NCBI GenBank assembly: GCA_022450585.1
Contig: JAKUPR010000001.1
Span: forward strand, 1-39,848
Length of the DNA stretch: 39,848 bases
Reading direction: 5' to 3'
Origin: Anaerolineales bacterium
GTDB taxonomy: Bacteria > Chloroflexota > Anaerolineae > Anaerolineales > UBA11657
The notes beneath the pieces were generated by a model. The model did not search any database, was not told where the DNA came from, and worked only from the letters and a program-made list of their open reading frames with translations. Of the stretch, positions 26,214-34,867 are shown piece by piece. The stretch's first letter is position 1. The number at the start of each line of letters is the position of its first letter. Made by a program: the position numbers and the translations under genes.

Positions 26214-26659
26214 ATGACCCGTCCCCTCATCGGCATTAGTGTCTCCAGACGAAAATACAGCAGCGTAGAGAGAGACGTTTACTGCGTGTTGAATCCGTAC
26301 GAAACACAGTGTTTTGCCAGGGCGCAATCCCCATGATGATACCATTGGGTATGCTGACAGAGAGACTCCGCAATCTGTACAACCTCATGGATGGCCTGAT
26401 CCTCTCCGGAGGTGGTGACGTTCATCCTAAGAATTATAGAGACAACCTTAAGGGACTCTGCAAACAGATTGGTCGCGACCTTGCACCAGAAATGAGGAAG
26501 GTGGAAGTGTCATCCGATGGAATAATTGAAGCGGCTGAAATATCTAATCATCCATATGCACTGGGAATCCAATGGCACCCAGAATGGATTCAAGACACAT
26601 CTGACCAGAAACGTTTGTTCTCTCGGCTGGTAAACACGTGTAGAAATGGAATTATCTAG
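26214..26659 (+). pseudogene. Remnant of a class I glutamine amidotransferase-like hydrolase (PuuD/peptidase C26 family)
   Basis: A gene of about 720-750 bp is reduced to 446 bp. From ATG 26214 the frame reads RPLIGISVSRRKYSS, the family's N-terminus, but hits a stop near 26336. The next piece of homology continues in another frame from about 26309: GAIPMMIPLG, then DGLILSGGGDVHP. It then jumps straight to KQIGRDL...SSDGIIEAAE and GIQWHPEW. The central block that should hold the nucleophile Cys (GICRG-type motif) and much of the following beta region is missing, about 100 residues. So there is at least one frameshift plus an internal deletion that removes the active site. The HPE of the triad survives. 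The intact ancestor probably cleaved gamma-glutamyl compounds. Confidence 0.8.
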
Positions 26660-26734
26660 TCGCATGTTATACACCAAGAAGGTATAAGTCCGTGACCAAC
26701 AATAAGCAAGCTGGTCACCACCACTGACAATACG

Positions 26735-27535
26735 ATGCTAGGAATGTTCGATTCTGGACTTGGTGGTCTATCAGTGCTCCGCGAAATACGGAAGCGCGAG
26801 CCACATGAGAAATTACTGTATCTGGCAGACCATGCCCACTGTCCTTATGGAACTCGCACTCTAGTTGAAATCCGATCATTCGCCATGCAAATCACAAGAT
26901 GGCTATGCTCAGAGGGCGCAAAGCTTATTGCCGTCGCCTGCAACACAGCATCTGCAGCTGCACTCCACAGCCTTAGGGAAACATTCCCTAGTACGCCTTT
27001 CATAGGAATGGAACCGGCTGTTAAGCCCGCCGTGGTAAATACAACCACAGGCACTGTTGGGGTGCTCGCCACCGAAGCCACTATCAAGGGAAAATTATTT
27101 GGTGAGCTACTCGATCGATTCGCTGAGGATGCTACTGTGCTTACTCAGGCATGCCCAGGATTAGTCGAACTGGTTGAAAAAGAGGATTACGACTCTAGCC
27201 AAGCACGCTCGCTTTTAAGACGTTATGCACAACCGCTTCTAGACCTCGGCGCTGACACACTAGTACTCGGATGCACACATTACTCTTTCCTCAAGACGGA
27301 ACTTCAGGAGATGGTAGGACCCAACATCAATATAATAGATCCAGCACCAGCAGTTGCAGACCAAGTCTCACGCGTTCTCACAGAGAAAAATTTACGCAGC
27401 AAGAGTGAATTAGAGCAAAGCGACAATCTCATCGTGGTGTGCACCACCGACCTTAGTCACGCCACTCATCTTTCTAGGCAAGCACAATCATTGTTGGGTG
27501 AACCAGTCCACCTACGAGCAGTAGAACTGGACTAG
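26735..27535 (+). CDS. murI: Glutamate racemase
   Basis: 266 aa, full length. It makes D-glutamate for peptidoglycan. The N-terminal MFDSGLGGLSVLREI motif, the catalytic Cys69 in AVACNTAS and Cys180 in LGCTHYSF are present, with the YLADHAHCPYG substrate loop. The two-cysteine acid-base pair is intact. It sits 75 bp after the amidotransferase remnant and may have been expressed with it. Presence of murI, together with LysM and SH3b proteins, implies a peptidoglycan-containing wall. Confidence 0.95.
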   Translation: MLGMFDSGLGGLSVLREIRKREPHEKLLYLADHAHCPYGTRTLVEIRSFAMQITRWLCSEGAKLIAVACNTASAAALHSLRETFPSTPFIGMEPAVKPAVVNTTTGTVGVLATEATIKGKLFGELLDRFAEDATVLTQACPGLVELVEKEDYDSSQARSLLRRYAQPLLDLGADTLVLGCTHYSFLKTELQEMVGPNINIIDPAPAVADQVSRVLTEKNLRSKSELEQSDNLIVVCTTDLSHATHLSRQAQSLLGEPVHLRAVELD

Positions 27536-27643
27536 ATTCATATACACATTGCGACCACAAATAATCGTATATATTACTGCAACAGATATTCGCCGTATTG
27601 TTGGCATCCTAACCCGATACCCCAGCTCAGAAAATCAGCCCTA

Positions 27644-29299
27644 ATGAATCTCCAATTGCTAGCGCCCGTGCAGTGCAGAAAAAAGAATAGTGAGGAAACC
27701 ACAATACTTCTAACAACCCCAGCAGACAAAAGTGGGACCCCATTTATTGCCCAAATCACTACTACACTGGCTTTCACTGTAACCCTCTTCTTGTCTCAGG
27801 TTATGTATAGCTGCACCCCGCCCCCTAAAAAGGCTGCGACTGATGCGACACTGCCCAAGGAGGTTGAGGTAACACTCAACACCCCAATCAGGGAATATTT
27901 CAACCACACTAAACCTGTCACAGCTGTGCCGATGAAAGTCGCAAAATCTACGGAGCAATCCCCAACATCGATAGCACCTACAGAATTTTTCACCCCTCAA
28001 ATTAAAGATACTCCAACTGCCCAGCGGGCTCCAGTGAATCGAACCACGGTGACAGCACCGATTGCGGCAACACAGATTGTTACGCCGATGATCACTCACA
28101 CTACAGGTACCCGACATCCTGTAGACACCGTGGCTGTTTACTGGAAACTTGTGAATAATCAGGACTACAAGCCAGCATGGAGCATGCTCTCAGAAGGATT
28201 CCGAGAGCGAAAACATAATAATAACTACGCAGATTACCAGAGCACCTATCAGGAAATGGGCCTTTGTGGGGTAGAGGCAATCGATATCCAGACCATAGAA
28301 GAGCACAATCTGTCTGCCATGGTGAGTGCACACATATCATATCTAACGGGTGGTTCGTGTGACAACCAACGCGAGTTCTTATTTAATTTCAGGCTCGCCC
28401 GTGAAACTCCAGTATCCGCATGGGAGATTGATATCGTTACCCCCGAAGATAACCGAGACATCTTATTGAATGCTACAGCTAAATGCGAAGACAACATGGC
28501 AGCGGTTATACCTTCATCTCTCAATGTGCGGGCCGGCCCTGGAGCAGGCAGAGACAACGAGGCTCTGTACCCTATAAAGTCCTATTTACAGAAAAATGAG
28601 TGTGTCATCGCGATCTCAACCAACTCGGATTCTTCTTGGGTACAACTTTCGGGTACCCCGCGCAAAGGTGCGGAAGATGGATGGGTGGCGGTAGCATTTC
28701 TGCAGTTTGGCCACGCCCATCCTGAGCTTGCTCTTTTGCCAAAAGTCACAGAACAAACACCACTGCCGACCGACCCGCCTCCGAAAGATGAATGGCTGCA
28801 GCCCATAGGTATCGAGCATTTGGGAAGCGCGGAGTACGTCTGTTACGACATTCAGGGCACCTCAGGCCAAGAGCTGGCACTACAGATGGACGCCCTAGGA
28901 CCTTACGACAGTGATGGTAACAAAACTTGGGCTGTCGCTAGCTTGCAGTTTGTTATCAGCGGCGGAACATGTTACTCGGATGGGTCTGTTGATTTATCAG
29001 ATGTGACAGTCCTATTGAATTCCACCATCACTATGCCGTGCTGGTATCCGCCCCCCGGAAGCAGCCCTGCGGAAATCTCAAAATTTGACAATCTAATGCA
29101 ACTGATAGCAATCCACGAACTCAGACATGTCGAAATTGCCTGGGAATGGGCCGGCATTCTTGAGGAGCAATTGAGGAACGCTAATACGTGCGCACAAGAG
29201 AAACTAAACGAAATCTACAGCCAAGTGTGGGCAGATGCCGAAGCGGCGCAAGATGCGTACCACGCATCACCAGAGGGAAAGATAGTTCCCTTTCCATAA
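27644..29299 (+). CDS. Exported multidomain protein: SH3b plus DUF922-type metallopeptidase-like domain
   Basis: 551 aa. A hydrophobic segment (about 33-54) follows a 30-residue N-terminal extension and ends near YSCTPPP, possibly a non-standard lipobox. A Thr/Pro-rich linker leads to an NTF2-like region (about 158-265, VAVYWKLVNNQDYKPAWSML), an SH3b domain (about 283-357, SSLNVRAGPGAG, WVQL) and a C-terminal domain (about 395-545) resembling DUF922: YDIQGTSGQELALQM, a stretch ending in PCWYPPP, and HELRH at 491-495. HExxH-like zinc binding is suggested, but the motif is HELRH followed by E497, so activity is unproven. It should act at the cell surface. It follows murI by 108 bp. Confidence 0.65.
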   Translation: MNLQLLAPVQCRKKNSEETTILLTTPADKSGTPFIAQITTTLAFTVTLFLSQVMYSCTPPPKKAATDATLPKEVEVTLNTPIREYFNHTKPVTAVPMKVAKSTEQSPTSIAPTEFFTPQIKDTPTAQRAPVNRTTVTAPIAATQIVTPMITHTTGTRHPVDTVAVYWKLVNNQDYKPAWSMLSEGFRERKHNNNYADYQSTYQEMGLCGVEAIDIQTIEEHNLSAMVSAHISYLTGGSCDNQREFLFNFRLARETPVSAWEIDIVTPEDNRDILLNATAKCEDNMAAVIPSSLNVRAGPGAGRDNEALYPIKSYLQKNECVIAISTNSDSSWVQLSGTPRKGAEDGWVAVAFLQFGHAHPELALLPKVTEQTPLPTDPPPKDEWLQPIGIEHLGSAEYVCYDIQGTSGQELALQMDALGPYDSDGNKTWAVASLQFVISGGTCYSDGSVDLSDVTVLLNSTITMPCWYPPPGSSPAEISKFDNLMQLIAIHELRHVEIAWEWAGILEEQLRNANTCAQEKLNEIYSQVWADAEAAQDAYHASPEGKIVPFP

Positions 29300-29345
29300 G
29301 TCATTAACTTCCCGCTGACGTAGTCATTTTCTATGCTGAATCACA

Positions 29346-29381
29346 TATCCCAAACAATTCTATTTGGATAAATTTGGGATA
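29346..29381. terminator. Inverted repeat between convergent genes
   Basis: TATCCCAAA (29346-29354) and TTTGGGATA (29373-29381) with an 18-nt AT-rich loop, in the 102-bp gap between the DUF922-like gene and the AlbA_2 gene. It could end transcription from both sides; T-tracts are weak. Confidence 0.4.
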
Positions 29382-29401
29382 AGAACATTTGCGTCCGGTA
29401 A

Positions 29402-30784
29402 TCATTTCAAGATGTAATAGGTGCCCTTATTTGCGCCGATTTTTAGCAGGACGCCTTTGCCTACCAAATCTACTAAGTCCAACCGCAGTGTCTCTGGACT
29501 AACGTCGGGGCACAGCTGACGATACTCACGATTAGCGATGCTGCCTTTCTCACGGATATAGCTCAAGGCGCGCATCTGGCGTTCATTCATATTACTTTCC
29601 CATTTGGGCACAACCTTGCGGTCACGAATATTGCGCAACGTAACAGTAAAAACATGTGGCCGCGCCTTGAAATCCGGAGGCGGGTGACCCTCCTGCACCA
29701 TCGATTCAATCATTCCATCCACTCCCAGCCCCAGTTCCTCAATATATCCCCACTGAAACACCCCTGACACCAAACGCGGGTTCCGCGAAAAATGTTCCTC
29801 TACAATGTTGTCCACGGTTATAAAACCAGGTAGCCCACCTGGACTAATGATTTCCATGCGATCTGAAAACATACGTACCTCGATACGACGGCCTTGCAAA
29901 CGATAATCGCGATGACAAACAGCATTGACTAGGGCCTCCCTTACAGCGAAGGACGGGTATTCCAATGTTTCTTCCCGCTCCAGTCCCTCTACCACGGCCC
30001 CGACCGACATTTCTTCGTGAACAACCTGCCATGTCTGTTCGATAATGCGCGCCAAAGGACCGTTGATTTCCTCACGACGGCCATACCCTGCATGGCCATC
30101 AGAGCCACGCAGATCAGTGCCAACAAATTTGACAAAAACCAGTCCACTTTGTGGAAGCAACACCTGTGGCGCTACACCGAACAACAGCAGCCCCGCCACT
30201 GTGGGCAACCCTTCCACAGTCAGCGCCCCAATCTCGATAAGAATCTCATCTACCGTTCCGGAAATCGGCCTGCGTTTCCGCGTCTCACGCTTTTTCAGGT
30301 ATTCCGCCACGACTTCTTCGTCAAAGTCAGCACGAGTTGCTCCTACTACAGCCTCGCTCTCAAAATCACCCGCGGATTTCGTCGCCGCTAGCATCCGCAC
30401 CTGTTCTCCAGTGAGGGGCCGATTCTCCGCGCCAGCGCGGACCAACACACGACCATCATCCAGGGCATGCAACTCTGGGCTGCGCTCCACCCGAACCACG
30501 AATATCGCTCCTGCATCAACTACGAATTGCTCCCATCCGACAGGTATCACTGGGCGACAACGCTGCTCGGCTGCACGTAGAGCACCTTCTAATTCCTCCT
30601 CATAAATTGGGTCGTGATTCCCCCCGCCGTCCTCATCAAGTCCAATCACAATAGCACCACCATCGCCATTGGCAAACGATACCATCGTCTCCGCGAGCAA
30701 GTCAGGATCAGCTTCAGGCAGATATGTAGTTAACGGATCAGAAAGCACCAGATCGTTCAATAGTTCACTTGGTTGTTGATTCAA
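29402..30784 (-). CDS. AlbA_2/GHKL-type putative transcriptional regulator (COG2865-like)
   Basis: 460 aa, TTG start. The N-terminal AlbA_2 (Schlafen-like) domain has [21 protein letters not shown] near residues 29-50. A GHKL ATPase-like domain at about 265-370 has [24 protein letters not shown] and a Gly-rich lid ([11 protein letters not shown]). The C-terminal 65 residues form a winged helix ([19 protein letters not shown]). This is the layout of proteins often named RecG-like or ATP-binding regulators; they are not helicases. Its first 20 bases lie inside the end of gyrA, so it is made from the gyrA mRNA. A link to topology or stress control is inference only. Confidence 0.78.
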   Translation of the reverse strand: MNQQPSELLNDLVLSDPLTTYLPEADPDLLAETMVSFANGDGGAIVIGLDEDGGGNHDPIYEEELEGALRAAEQRCRPVIPVGWEQFVVDAGAIFVVRVERSPELHALDDGRVLVRAGAENRPLTGEQVRMLAATKSAGDFESEAVVGATRADFDEEVVAEYLKKRETRKRRPISGTVDEILIEIGALTVEGLPTVAGLLLFGVAPQVLLPQSGLVFVKFVGTDLRGSDGHAGYGRREEINGPLARIIEQTWQVVHEEMSVGAVVEGLEREETLEYPSFAVREALVNAVCHRDYRLQGRRIEVRMFSDRMEIISPGGLPGFITVDNIVEEHFSRNPRLVSGVFQWGYIEELGLGVDGMIESMVQEGHPPPDFKARPHVFTVTLRNIRDRKVVPKWESNMNERQMRALSYIREKGSIANREYRQLCPDVSPETLRLDLVDLVGKGVLLKIGANKGTYYILK

Positions 30785-33428
30785 TTGTTATTTCAACAGT
30801 CTCGGGTGGGGGCAGATCAGCCGCCGGGAGGCGCGCCACGGACGCTACAATGTCACCCTTCTTTAAGTTCATAAGACGTGTCCCCTGAGTAGCACGTCCC
30901 AGAAGCCGAATATCCGAAACGGTAGTACGCAAAGCCTGTCCATTAGCAGAGATAATGGTTATCTGGTCATCGGGATGCACACTTCGCACAGCCACAATAG
31001 GGCCTGTGACCTTGGCGACCGCCTTACGAGAGAAGGTGGCCACACCCATGGTAGCTCTACCTTTAGGATTGTAGGCCCCCATAGCTGTACGCTTACCGTA
31101 TCCGTTAGCGGTTACCACAAGGAGTTCGCCGTCTTCAGTGACCGTCACCATTCCGCTGATACGGTCACCCCTGCGCAAGTTGATGGCCTTCACTCCGGCC
31201 GCCGGACGGCCCATGCTCCGCACCAGACTACTGTTAAAACGCAGGGCCTGCCCTTGCTCGGTGATTATGATGATATGTTGTTTATCCACCGTCAAGTGCA
31301 CCCATCCAAGCTCGTCATCGGACCCCAATCCAATAGCTATAAGCCCGGAGGGTCGCACCGACTTAAATTCACTAAGGGACACGCGCTTAATCTTCCCGTT
31401 GCGGGTGACCATTGTGCAAAATTCCGCATCATCGAAGTTGGGCACAGGAACAGCAGCAGTGATCCTCTCCTTAGATTCTAATGGGAGAATATTATGTAGT
31501 GACACCCCCTTGTCAGTTCGACGAGCAGCCGGTATTCGGTAGGCTTTCTGGGAATACACCTTCCCTTTGTCGGAGAAAAACAAAATAGGCTTTAACGACC
31601 GTGTCGAAAAAAGGTGTTCGATTTCGTCTTCGTCCCGCATACCCTGGCCGATGACCCCTTTGCCCCCTCGGCGCTGCGCCCGGAACTCGCGGGGAGGCAT
31701 CCGCTTTATAAACCCACGCGAGGTAATAGTAACCAGTATGGATTCATCAGGAACCATATCTTCAATACTGAGTTCATCACTCGCACCATATGCAATCCGG
31801 GTTTTTCGTTCATCCCCATATTTTTCTGTCATCGCCTGGAGGTCATCCTTAATTAGTCCAAGTATTTTCTTTGGATGAGCTAACAGGTCTTCCAACGCTC
31901 CGATGCGTGCCAAAATACTCTCATGCTCCTCCTCAATCTGCATGCGCTCGAGAGCCGCTAGGCGGCGCAACTGGAGATCCAATATGGCTCGTGCTTGCAC
32001 ATCGGTCAAATCAAACTGCTTCATCAGAGCACCCCGAGCTACATCGGCGTTCTTCGCATTTCTAATGGTTTTAATAACAGCATCTATGTTAGCAATTGCA
32101 ATCAGCAATCCCTCCAACACGTGGGCTCGCTCACGTGCTTTTTTTAGCTGAAATTCGGATCTCCTTGTGATAATTTCTTGTCGATGGATAATAAACAACT
32201 TCAGTGCCCGCCGCAAAGATAATAGCCGCGGTTCGCCGCCCACCAGCGCAAGCAACTGCACGCCAAAAGTACTCTGAAGACTAGTGTACTTATAGAGCTG
32301 GTTGAGCACCGACTGCGGGTGCGCTGCGCGCTTCAAATCAATTACTATCCGCATGCCACGTCGATCTGATTCATCTCGCATATCTGAAATCATCTTGAGA
32401 CGCCCGCTTCGCGCGAGTTGGGCAATGCGCTCAATTAGGACTGTTTTATTTAGTTGGTAAGGAATTTCCGTAATCACAATTTGGTGACGCGTAGGGGATA
32501 ACTCCTCAACCTGTGCCAAGCCGCGTATTACCACCCTGCCCTTACCCGTGCTGTAAGACGCCTTAATGCCCTCACTGCCCACAATAACACCACCTGTAGG
32601 AAAATCTGGTCCTTTCACAAAAACCATCAGCTCAGCAACCGATGCCTCTCCAGCGTCCTCACTGAAATCGTACTCACTGTACTCAGCAGCCAACCCAGGG
32701 CTCTCAAGTCCATTTTCACCATTTAGAATTATGCCCGTTATTGCCGTTGCCTCTGCATCTTGAAGTCCAAACTCCTTGGTCAGTTTGGCCGCTGATTTGT
32801 GCCCGTGTGTCTCAATAACCCCCAGAATATCATCTCGATCTATCAGGTATCGAATAGCCGCCGTGATTTCGTCCAAATTGTGCGGGGGAATGTTTGTCGA
32901 CATGCCCACCGCGATACCTGTTGCGCCATTCAGCAACAAGTTAGGTAGACGAGCTGGCAGTACATCCGGCTCCTGCAGAGAGTCGTCAAAATTGGTGCTC
33001 CAATCAACAGTATCCTGGTCTATATCAAGCAGCATCTCCTCGGCCGTGGAAGCCATCTTTGCTTCGGTGTAGCGCATAGCCGCCGGCGCATCACCATCCA
33101 CCGAACCAAAGTTGCCCTGACCACTGACCAGCAAATAGCGCATGGAAAACTCCTGTGCCATACGCGCCATAGCATCATACACAGCCTGATCCCCATGCGG
33201 ATGATACTTGCCCAGAACCTCACCAACTATACGGGCAGATTTCTTAAACGAACTATTGGACCGCAAACCCATGTCGTGCATTGCGTAAAGGATACGACGG
33301 TGAACTGGCTTAAGGCCATCACGCACATCTGGTAGCGCACGCGCTACAATTACGCTCATGGCGTAGTCTAGATACGCATCGCGCATCTCACCGTCTATAT
33401 CAGTGCGTTTTACTAGACCAATCTCCAT
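30765..33428 (-). CDS. gyrA: DNA gyrase subunit A
   Basis: 887 aa from the ATG at 33428, preceded by TGGAGA; an upstream TTG/CTG-type start would add 16 residues of unconserved sequence. The breakage-reunion domain starts [19 protein letters not shown] and holds the catalytic Tyr120 ([10 protein letters not shown]). The GyrA box QRRGGKG is present in the C-terminal beta-pinwheel, which marks it as GyrA rather than ParC. The quinolone pocket reads [15 protein letters not shown]: Gln81 stands where E. coli has Ser83, while the Asp at the 87-equivalent is kept. gyrB is not in the window. The AlbA_2 gene overlaps its 3' end by 20 bp. Confidence 0.96.
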   Translation of the reverse strand: MEIGLVKRTDIDGEMRDAYLDYAMSVIVARALPDVRDGLKPVHRRILYAMHDMGLRSNSSFKKSARIVGEVLGKYHPHGDQAVYDAMARMAQEFSMRYLLVSGQGNFGSVDGDAPAAMRYTEAKMASTAEEMLLDIDQDTVDWSTNFDDSLQEPDVLPARLPNLLLNGATGIAVGMSTNIPPHNLDEITAAIRYLIDRDDILGVIETHGHKSAAKLTKEFGLQDAEATAITGIILNGENGLESPGLAAEYSEYDFSEDAGEASVAELMVFVKGPDFPTGGVIVGSEGIKASYSTGKGRVVIRGLAQVEELSPTRHQIVITEIPYQLNKTVLIERIAQLARSGRLKMISDMRDESDRRGMRIVIDLKRAAHPQSVLNQLYKYTSLQSTFGVQLLALVGGEPRLLSLRRALKLFIIHRQEIITRRSEFQLKKARERAHVLEGLLIAIANIDAVIKTIRNAKNADVARGALMKQFDLTDVQARAILDLQLRRLAALERMQIEEEHESILARIGALEDLLAHPKKILGLIKDDLQAMTEKYGDERKTRIAYGASDELSIEDMVPDESILVTITSRGFIKRMPPREFRAQRRGGKGVIGQGMRDEDEIEHLFSTRSLKPILFFSDKGKVYSQKAYRIPAARRTDKGVSLHNILPLESKERITAAVPVPNFDDAEFCTMVTRNGKIKRVSLSEFKSVRPSGLIAIGLGSDDELGWVHLTVDKQHIIIITEQGQALRFNSSLVRSMGRPAAGVKAINLRRGDRISGMVTVTEDGELLVVTANGYGKRTAMGAYNPKGRATMGVATFSRKAVAKVTGPIVAVRSVHPDDQITIISANGQALRTTVSDIRLLGRATQGTRLMNLKKGDIVASVARLPAADLPPPETVEITIESTTK

Positions 33429-33487
33429 AATTATCTCCAGCGGCCACCTAATGAGCCTATTTCCAGGATACCCCAAGAAGAGTATTG

Positions 33488-33516
33488 ATTAAATAAATAC
33501 GACGTAGCTAACACAA
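33488..33516 (-). promoter_or_regulatory. Candidate gyrA promoter
   Basis: On the minus strand TTGTGT (33516-33511) and TTTAAT (33493-33488) are 17 bp apart, about 60 nt upstream of the gyrA ATG. Both hexamers are one or two bases off consensus. Confidence 0.4.
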
Positions 33517-33662
33517 CTTTACTACCTGAATTTGGAGCACAGCAGCGCACTCTCTCTTCACTTAATTTTACTTCAGCTCCCAACACTACGCCATTCAGTT
33601 AGGCTGTGTATTCATCCCCAGAGACTACACTACACAATATATTCTATCGCGCAATTGCACCG

Positions 33663-33668
33663 TATAAT
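33663..33668 (+). promoter_or_regulatory. Candidate -10 (TATAAT) for the CinA-like/nucleotidyltransferase gene
   Basis: A perfect TATAAT ends 8 bases before the GTG start at 33677, so the transcript would be leaderless or nearly so. No -35 consensus. Confidence 0.4.
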
Positions 33669-33676
33669 ATGGCATC

Positions 33677-34852
33677 GTGATACAACCTGAAATAGCCAAG
33701 TTAGTTTCCGAGATTCACGCAAGCCCACAGCGCTTTGTGCTAGAGTTTGCCGGCGCTGGCAGCCTGGCTCTCTTCTGGCTGCACAGTCAGGCCGGGTCAT
33801 CCCGTACTGTTCTGGAGGCGGTCGACCGCTACGCCGCCCTATCCACTATCGACTTACTAGGCGCAGAACCAAAGCGCTTCGTAACCAAGAAGACAGCAAG
33901 GCTCATGGCCGTTCATGCTTACCAACGCGCGCTTCGACTGAGTTCGGGAACCGCTCCTGTGATAGGTGTTGGCTGTAGCGCCACCATTGCTACTGATCGC
34001 AGAAAACGCGGAAAACATACTTGTCGCGTGTGCGTGATAGAGCGCAACCTGTGCACACAATATGCGCTCACCCTTGAAAAGGGCACCCGCGAGCGTTTTC
34101 AGGAGGAGAATATCGTCAGCAAAGTCATAATGGCGGGAATAGCGAAGGCATGTGGCTTGGAGCCTGGTATAGACTTGAACCTGCAAAAGACAGAACCCTT
34201 GAAAATAGATTCAAGCCCTTACAAGGATCCTCTGGACAGCCTGCTGGCAGAGGAGATAAGGACAATCAACATAGTCTCCAATGGGCACATGCAGTATGAT
34301 CAAATCATAGACAATGTTGCTGTACTATCTGGAGCTTTCAACCCAATGCACGCCGGACACACGCAGTTGGCCCGAGCCGCAGCTACCCACTTGCGACGAG
34401 AAGTGGTCTTCGAGCTTCCAGTGATAAATGCCGATAAGGGTGCTCTTAGTCACTCGGAAATTTGTCAACGATTGGCCCAGTTCCAGAACAATTGGCGTCT
34501 ACTGCTTACTCGACAGCCTTTGTTTGCCAATAAAGCGGTCTATTTTAGGAATTCTGTTTTCATTGTCGGTTATGACACCGCACTACGCTTACTTCAATCG
34601 CGATATTACCATGATAACAAGGCCGAACTTCGCGCTGCTCTGACAACTATCCGGAACGCCGGATGCCGCTTCCTGGTAGCTGGACGTATCTGGAAGGAGA
34701 AATTCTGCCAATTGACTGACCTGTCCATCCCATCCGGTTTCTCCGATATGTTCGAAGCATTACCGGAAGACAACTTCCGGGTCGACACTTCGTCAACCGA
34801 GGCACGAAAACTCAGAGACACAACCGACACCAAAACCAGCCATCTAGGATAA
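33677..34852 (+). CDS. CinA-like domain fused to a nicotinate/nicotinamide-nucleotide adenylyltransferase-like domain
   Basis: 391 aa, GTG start. Residues 1-165 resemble the CinA C-terminal (PncC, NMN amidase) fold: FAGAGSLALFWLHSQAGSS, then a helix-rich section and VIGVGCSATIATDRRKRGKHT. The usual ESCTGG nucleophile motif is replaced by the FAGAGS stretch and the ATGIAGPgGG-like loop is altered, so amidase activity is doubtful. Residues 210-385 are a nucleotidyltransferase: SGAFNPMHAGH (218-228, GxFxPxHxGH) and SSTEAR (372-377, ISSTxxR). Such enzymes adenylylate or cytidylylate mononucleotides or phosphorylated alcohols. NAD recycling is a natural guess but another substrate is possible. The PTPS-related gene begins 15 bp downstream. 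Confidence 0.75.
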   Translation: MIQPEIAKLVSEIHASPQRFVLEFAGAGSLALFWLHSQAGSSRTVLEAVDRYAALSTIDLLGAEPKRFVTKKTARLMAVHAYQRALRLSSGTAPVIGVGCSATIATDRRKRGKHTCRVCVIERNLCTQYALTLEKGTRERFQEENIVSKVIMAGIAKACGLEPGIDLNLQKTEPLKIDSSPYKDPLDSLLAEEIRTINIVSNGHMQYDQIIDNVAVLSGAFNPMHAGHTQLARAAATHLRREVVFELPVINADKGALSHSEICQRLAQFQNNWRLLLTRQPLFANKAVYFRNSVFIVGYDTALRLLQSRYYHDNKAELRAALTTIRNAGCRFLVAGRIWKEKFCQLTDLSIPSGFSDMFEALPEDNFRVDTSSTEARKLRDTTDTKTSHLG

Positions 34853-34867
34853 TCTCAAGCTTCTAGT

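Noticed and set aside
26309-26659. A complete 116-aa amidotransferase gene
   Set aside because: Its N-terminus belongs to another frame and the catalytic Cys region is missing, so it is treated as a pseudogene.
29402-30784. RecG helicase
   Set aside because: There are no helicase motifs; the protein has AlbA_2, GHKL and winged-helix regions.
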